NCBI GenBank assembly: GCA_961205875.1
Contig: OY540820.1
Coordinates: 10,974,001-11,038,000 of the forward strand
From: Sialis fuliginosa
Taxonomy: Eukaryota; Arthropoda; Insecta; Megaloptera; Sialidae
DNA: 64,000 nucleotides
Reading direction: 5' to 3'
The position numbers and the translations under genes were made by a program. Below, piece by piece: positions 58,027 to 64,000 of the stretch (the first letter of the stretch is position 1; every line of letters begins with the position of its first letter). The notes under the pieces were generated by a model, which was not told where the DNA came from, did no database searches, and was given only the letters and a program-made list of their open reading frames with translations.

Positions 58027-59388
58027 TTTACTATTTGAACTGTGAATTAAAAGTTACGCTACTGCAACCAAAACCAAACAAAACAATAACACGCTTCTGC
58101 AATAATAATTTATAAAGTGCAACACATTATATAGTTGATCTTATGTGAATGTCTCAAGACTCAAGGTTTCCGATTACATAATCAATTGTTGACCGGTTGT
58201 TGCACAGAGTGTGCTCTAAATGGACACACCATAGATAGTTACTGCAGGTTATTAAATTGACAAAGGAGGATGAAAGTAATTAACCTTCGCCTTTTCTCAC
58301 TAAATTATATAGTCGTTTTGGTTTATCTGTAACATTTTTACAGTCCATTGTTGTTTTATTAATTTAACTATAATTACTTAATTATATTAATATATGCACT
58401 TATGACCTTAATTTTTACTGATTTTTTAACTTTATGCTAATTTTTTATTTTTTGTTTGTGTTTGTTGCAAATCAGTGTGCGGGCGTATATAATAGATAGA
58501 TATATTTTTAAATTAAAATAATACTCTAATTTCTTATGTAGGGTCGAGCGGGGTAAATATGGGAGAATTATAAAAACTGACATCATCATTAAAGGTTTGT
58601 TAAAGCGACCTAAAAATATGAATCGCCTAATAAGTGATGTGTCACCCCTACAGATTTCCCTGTTAGTCGATGTCAAAACGTGTGGATTATATTTTAATTC
58701 TTTGCACATAACTTTCTGTATAGCTCAGATATTAATTAAAGTTACAATTTCACATTGATATGCCACAAAGAAGATAAATCAAATAATAAAAATATTTTGT
58801 CTTATTTTTAACAATGTAGGTATCCCTAAAATACAACCTTAAAAGTATTAATTTTCACAAACGCTGAATGTATGCAACTCCTTAACATATTTAAACGTAA
58901 ACAATACTAACTAAACTTAAATTACACATTTTTTGTAAAAATAGATATCGAAAAGTTTTTAATTTTCTTTTAAAATTTATAGTTAATTTTTTAACGCAGA
59001 AATTTTGTAGTCAAAGCCCTATCACAGCCAGAATATCACAGCTCATATTATTATATAGTAAATTTAAAATATTTAAATGAATAAGCACGTGCGAAATATT
59101 CAACCAAACTCAAGACTGTTACTATAAACGTAATGAAATGCAATTTTCATTAAGTTCAGCAACAATATCTTATTTCAATTAAACTAATAGCAATTGTGGT
59201 CTTAAAGTAACATTTAAATCGCGAACAATGTTATTAAGAAACAGTATAATAATATTAAATTATATAATTTTTATTAATACACATTCATTTAGAGGCGCGC
59301 ATGTTGAAAAGAAATGTTACATTTAAAAAGAATAATTGCAGATAATTAGTAGTTTTAAAATGTTCAATTATGTAGAACGTATGTGACT
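58027..59388. other. AT-rich DNA, no feature
   Basis: Nothing recognised. A 90-codon frame at 58,437-58,709 on the - strand has no family resemblance and AT-rich codons. Confidence 0.45.
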
Positions 59389-59440
59389 TATTATTATTAT
59401 TATTATTTTATTATTATTATTTTTTTTTTGTTTTTTTAAA
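59389..59440. repeat. Simple (ATT)n / T-run repeat
   Basis: ttattattattattatttta repeats followed by a T-rich tract. Confidence 0.8.
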
Positions 59441-59556
59441 TCAACGTTCTGTCACTCATAAGATTTTTTCCTTATCTATTTTAATAATTTATTTAATCAC
59501 CTTTAAATTATCATCAATAAGAAGCACTTAATTTGTTTTAAACCTATTGATAATAT

Positions 59557-59792
59557 CAGGACTGGCGCTAGGGATTCAGATGGTGTGTGAAAAATTAATT
59601 CGCCTTTTTTTCCACACTTTGGCGCCCTTGCTATTTTTTTGGTTGTTTTTACGATTTTGCCGCCCCTAAAATGTACTTATATGCGCTCTTTCTTATTTTT
59701 TACTCCTCGCATCACTTTTTAATTAATCCTGATACTTAATACACGCATTTTATTTAAAATTTGCATTTCGTACCCGCTTTCCTTCGGCCCTG
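59557..59792. mobile_element. Short non-autonomous hAT element
   Basis: It begins caggactggcgctagggatt and ends ccttcggccctg. A perfect 8-bp duplication, gataatat, lies at 59,549-59,556 and 59,793-59,800. The interior has 'cactttggcgcccttgc' and 'gattttgccgcccctaa'. A similar composition near 61,130-61,270 may be a relative. Confidence 0.8.
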
Positions 59793-62151
59793 GATAATAT
59801 AATTTGCAGATAGAGTTACAATAATTTTATGAGCCAGAGGATATGTCTACATTCAAAAATAAAAGTATAATCCTTGATATATATATTTTCTTCACTTTCT
59901 CGTGCAATATTTTTTAAATATCATTTTCTATAATCTGCAATACATTCACTGCGCTAAATATTTCCGATAAAATCAAAATATATTCACTAGTTCAAACAGA
60001 TTATGTTCATTTAAAACAATACTGATACAAGAAATAACACGACTGAATGTTAATTTGTTAGTTTCTGCTAGTAGGTATAGTTTTAATTGGAAATACAGTA
60101 AATAAACATAGATTTCTAACTGACACAATCACGTTTCCTACTTTGCAGATAATATCAAACAGTCGTTCAGAAGTCAAAGATACTAACTCTGTAACACAAT
60201 TCATGATTTACAATTTATTGAATGGAATTTATTATTAATTTAATTATATTAAAATTTAACTGTCTTTCCTATAGGCCTGGCGACAATGGCGGCTAGGAGT
60301 AGAACTAAACTGGGTCCCGAACTTTTAAGGTCCAATTTGATATACCAACATAACATTAGAAAAAAAACCGACTGGGCCTGTTACTATATTATATTATTAC
60401 AAAATATTAATTTTTAATGTTTTTTCTGTAAAAAAACAATTTTATTTTTATCCACGAAGAGGTAAAACTAAAATAATTAAGTCAGTCTTATAATTATGTC
60501 CTATATTAATAATTAAACATTTATAAATATATACATTTTATAACGGAAGCTTAGATTCAAATATAATGGCATATACGAATAAAAAATGCATAGAGAGAAA
60601 CTTATCTACCATGAGTTTGCAAACAATTTGCTAACATTAAGCAAAAAGGAAGAAAACATAATATTGAATATCGAGAAACACGTTTTCACAATGTGCTTAT
60701 ATAATCATTCACATTTAAAACATACAATCACTACTTTTAATAAAGTCGTTCGTATGTAAAATTATGTAAAATTAAATTTACATCTTTAGAATTGCCCTGT
60801 ATTATCAACTAATTTAAAGCTCCTTTAGCGCTAAATGCTCCTTTAACCTAAATTTTGTATATTACAAACGTGTTTTAAATCAATATTTAGGCTCTAAATG
60901 AAAAATGTACATAATGTGTTGTAAAAACATAGCGTAGAAAATTAAAAACCCATTAAATTAAATGTATTATGCTTGGTTCTGTTAATAATATGACAGTTAG
61001 TTAAAGGAACATTTAGTTAAACTTGATAATACTGGGGGTATCGAGTAGTAAAATCTATTTATAAAACAGTAGGAGTAGAAGTATTATTTAACATTACAAA
61101 CAGTGGTATATATGTAGATACAGGTCGCTGCACCCCCAGCGAAAAATGAAAATAACACCCTCTGTTGTAAGCGAAAATATTTTTTTGTACTTCAGTTTTG
61201 CGCCCTCGCTACCTCATTTTTTCGTCCCCCTCCTCGTTATTTTTGTATCATTTTTGCACCCCTTTAGGCCATACCTACCTGTCACATGATATTAAAGTTA
61301 CCAGTGCCATCAAATTATTATAAACATTGCCGGCTTAAAAGATTTGTTTAAAGAAAAACTTAGAACAGAATTTGTACATGATACCAGTTTCAAATTTTTT
61401 AAACTGTATGTATGAGCGATTCTTGACAATTCTTGTAATTCCGTGTGATGACCAATATTTAGTTGAACAAAGTAATATCAAACAAAATAACAAAAGTAAA
61501 TAATAATACCTAACAAATATACTTACTTTATCAATATATAAGTTATCCGGTTGAAATTTCACCAAACTTCACACAAACTAACTCTACATAACCGGAAAAA
61601 TCATATACTTCATATAAACATGAAAACAAAACACTCAACAATAAAAAACAAAACAAAAACAATAAACTGTCGTAAAGTAAAAATATTTATACAAATCTAA
61701 TGAACGCAAACACAAAAATAATACACGATCTTTTTTAAATTTATATTTCCGCCAGAAAATGTCATACAAGTTGAATCAAAATGAAATTATACATGCACAC
61801 GATTTCAAGCAGTTGTTATTATTTAATGTAAATGCGATTTCACATTTGAGACAAGTCAAAATTCGTTGCTGCTTTCGCTTCGTAGCAGCTACACAGCGAA
61901 ACTGAAAGTGGTCGAAGCCGTATGCGTTGGTGTGTTCCTCATCGTTGCATTTCATATACAAATAATGGGGGGGAGGTATAAAAACTACATTGGGCGGAAA
62001 AACCTAAAGTCTTCATATCGGATCTTGATTGTAATTTATAATAAGCTTTTCCCGGATATTTCGTAATTTTAACTGGGAATTATTATAATATAAGAAAGGG
62101 TTTCTGCCCTCTTTTAAATATTGAAGTAAAGTCCATGATGAAAAATAAACA
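59793..62151. other. AT-rich DNA with one GC-richer patch
   Basis: No supported gene. At 61,130-61,270 a block rich in 'tgcgccctcgct' and 'cgtccccctcctcg' looks like a degraded hAT interior. At 61,860-61,955 a GC-richer patch is open on both strands but lacks convincing splice sites or a known motif. Confidence 0.4.
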
Positions 62152-62692
62152 TTAGTCTTGGATATGACTCCAGTAATGGCTATTTTTAAATTAAATGTAC
62201 TGAATTAGAAATATTTGTTGATTTTTGATTACTACCATTTCTAAATATTAATCTATGTACACTTAACTGTCTTACAGCGAGATTTGATGACAATCGGCCA
62301 ATAGGTGTCAAAATGGTAGACGTTTAAACTAATAATTAGTAAAATTTATTTATTAATTATTATATTATCATAGCAACATTGTTTCAAATTTGACGATATC
62401 TTTTATGTCGTAGTACTTATTATTTTGTAATCATTAGCAAGTGTCCATCACTGCGTGCTCATTACTGGTTTTACTTTATCCATTACCGGAGAAAAGACAT
62501 AAACAAAATAAAAGGCTATAATTTAAAAAACAAATTATATTTGCGTATTTTGGTAATTAAATTCATTAAATAAAGAGTTACTTGTTTTATTAGTAATAAC
62601 GTGAGTTCATAAGAATTTAAAAAAAGAAGCCCGTCAATAACAAAACAGTAAAGCTTGCTCTTATAGCGGCCATAACTGGTACCAGTACCTTA
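62152..62692 (+). mobile_element. Repeat family A, copy 8, left end truncated
   Basis: It starts inside the family at 'ttagtcttggatatgactcc' and ends at ccataactggtaccagtacc. The interior is preserved in + orientation. Confidence 0.8.
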
Positions 62693-64000
62693 TATGTATA
62701 ATAATGGAGAATTAATAACTAAACGATATATTTCCAGTATGTAATTAGAATAATAGTTAATTTTATATGCATCGACCATTATTTTTGTATCAAATAAACA
62801 TTTTTTTGTTATTTATCGCATATTTTCTTTAACTCAAAATTATTATAAGTAAATAAAAATCTTTAATGTAATGTAATGGTTTGTAGTATTATTTGAAGAT
62901 TTCGTAAAAAACTTTTTTTTATTGAACAAATCAAATATGATGCAATTAAATTAATTTTATATGTATGTAAATTTTGTTTACGTTCTATATAGTAAAATTT
63001 CTTGTCACTTTATAAATAAACAACTGCACAATTTTTGTGTTTGTTAATGACTTTAAATGCTTTCAGGCAAAATTAACAAAACAACTTTTATTTAATAATT
63101 ATTTTATGCATATTACGATATAAATCTTGAAAATACATTAGTACGTTATCAAAGTAATTGTATCACAACTATTTTTTTTAAATAATAAAATTACATTTAG
63201 ATTGTATTATATGACTATTTATATATAGGTATACTATATCAGTGTCTGCCAAACTTTTTTACCGACACATTGGGCAGGGAGGATTTATTTCACGGCACAC
63301 CAAATAATACATAAGTTTAACTATATTATAATAAAATATAATTCTACACAAAAAATGCTTTAAGAAACCGCAAACAAAAAATACATATCTATATTGACAA
63401 AAAAGTTATAGCCATTTAAAAAATTTCGAATTTTCATATTTTTAGGTATACTACCTAAACCACATAGAATTAATATTTTCTAATGTAGTTATACTCACCC
63501 CTTCCTTACAAATAATTCATCTCATTTAGGAAATTCCCATGCATTTCACGTTTATCTTGGACATCATGTACTGTATATGAGTATTTTCAATAACATTTTC
63601 AGTACCGTATTTAAAAAGTATGTGGGTCTTTATTTTCGCAAGTTAAAAAAAAAATTTGTTACATCTTACTAGATTAAGTTTTAAAATAACAATTCTCAAT
63701 TAAAATGATTTTTTTACTAGGTGAATAATAGGTCTTTAAAATTTAATTTGCGTTGTTTGCATAACTGCTTTCAAATGTCAAAAAAATATTTTTTTCTCAC
63801 CATTATTTCATTTAAGTACATTTTATATTCATAATTTTATTATTTCATATGTGCATAAATTTTATTATTATGGTGATAAAAAATAATAGTTTCAATTAAA
63901 ATAATTTAAATTATATTAATATTTGAATACCAAGTTGTTACTCTTTAAAACAAGTAATACATTTTTACAAGTCACTAAATTGAGACAATTTTTTTAGGCA
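62693..64000. other. AT-rich DNA with a hAT-like end
   Basis: No gene. At 63,240 the sequence cagtgtctgccaaacttttt, followed by 'cattgggcagggagg' and 'ttcacggcacacc', resembles one end of a hAT element of the type that starts with CAGTG and an AAACTTTT block. Its partner end is not in view. Confidence 0.45.

Noticed and set aside
61776-61961. GC-richer patch open on both strands (61-66 codons)
   Set aside because: No consensus splice sites, no recognisable motif, and phase could not be tied to the exon at 54,779.

Overview
The window is AT-rich animal nuclear DNA, almost certainly from an insect. A hemipteran or lepidopteran is my guess from the repeat style; nothing in the window settles the order. 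Coding exons are short, split by introns and lie far apart. No rRNA, tRNA, CRISPR, operon or prokaryotic feature is visible. Most of the sequence is debris of small DNA transposons.

Three protein-coding loci are supported. (1) A ninjurin-family gene on the + strand at about 1.1-9.9 kb. It has two candidate first exons, one common exon carrying the conserved helices plus the first membrane segment, and three separate terminal exons. Each terminal exon begins in the same phase after a 3' splice site, encodes its own second hydrophobic segment and ends in its own stop. (2) A complete seven-membrane-segment protein on the - strand at 16.3-17.4 kb, recognisable as TPRA1 (transmembrane protein, adipocyte-associated 1). 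(3) The last four coding exons of a gene on the - strand, at 54.8, 51.1, 48.9 and 24.7 kb. They join in frame into about 350 residues of Pro/Gly/Ser-rich sequence ending in a basic stretch, one membrane helix and a 10-12 residue tail. I do not recognise the protein, and its 5' end lies beyond the window.

The last intron of gene 3 is 24 kb and holds the most remarkable structure. A near-perfect inverted repeat with arms of about 1.4 kb (26,956-37,707, loop about 0.2 kb) has its left arm split by a 7.65-kb insertion with an 8-bp target duplication. The insertion consists of two direct copies of a ~0.7-kb hAT remnant bracketing about 6.2 kb of other DNA. That DNA includes 28 tandem copies of a 184-bp unit, and the array sits exactly at a TTAA at the centre of a perfect short palindrome.

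The rest is dominated by short non-autonomous elements. They include hAT-type elements with 8-bp target duplications (several verified by eye), PIF/Harbinger-like elements with TTA duplications, Helitrons placed between A and T and ending in CTAG, several fold-back elements, and a dispersed ~560-bp family present in at least eight copies. Stretches between these are AT-rich with no gene I can support.
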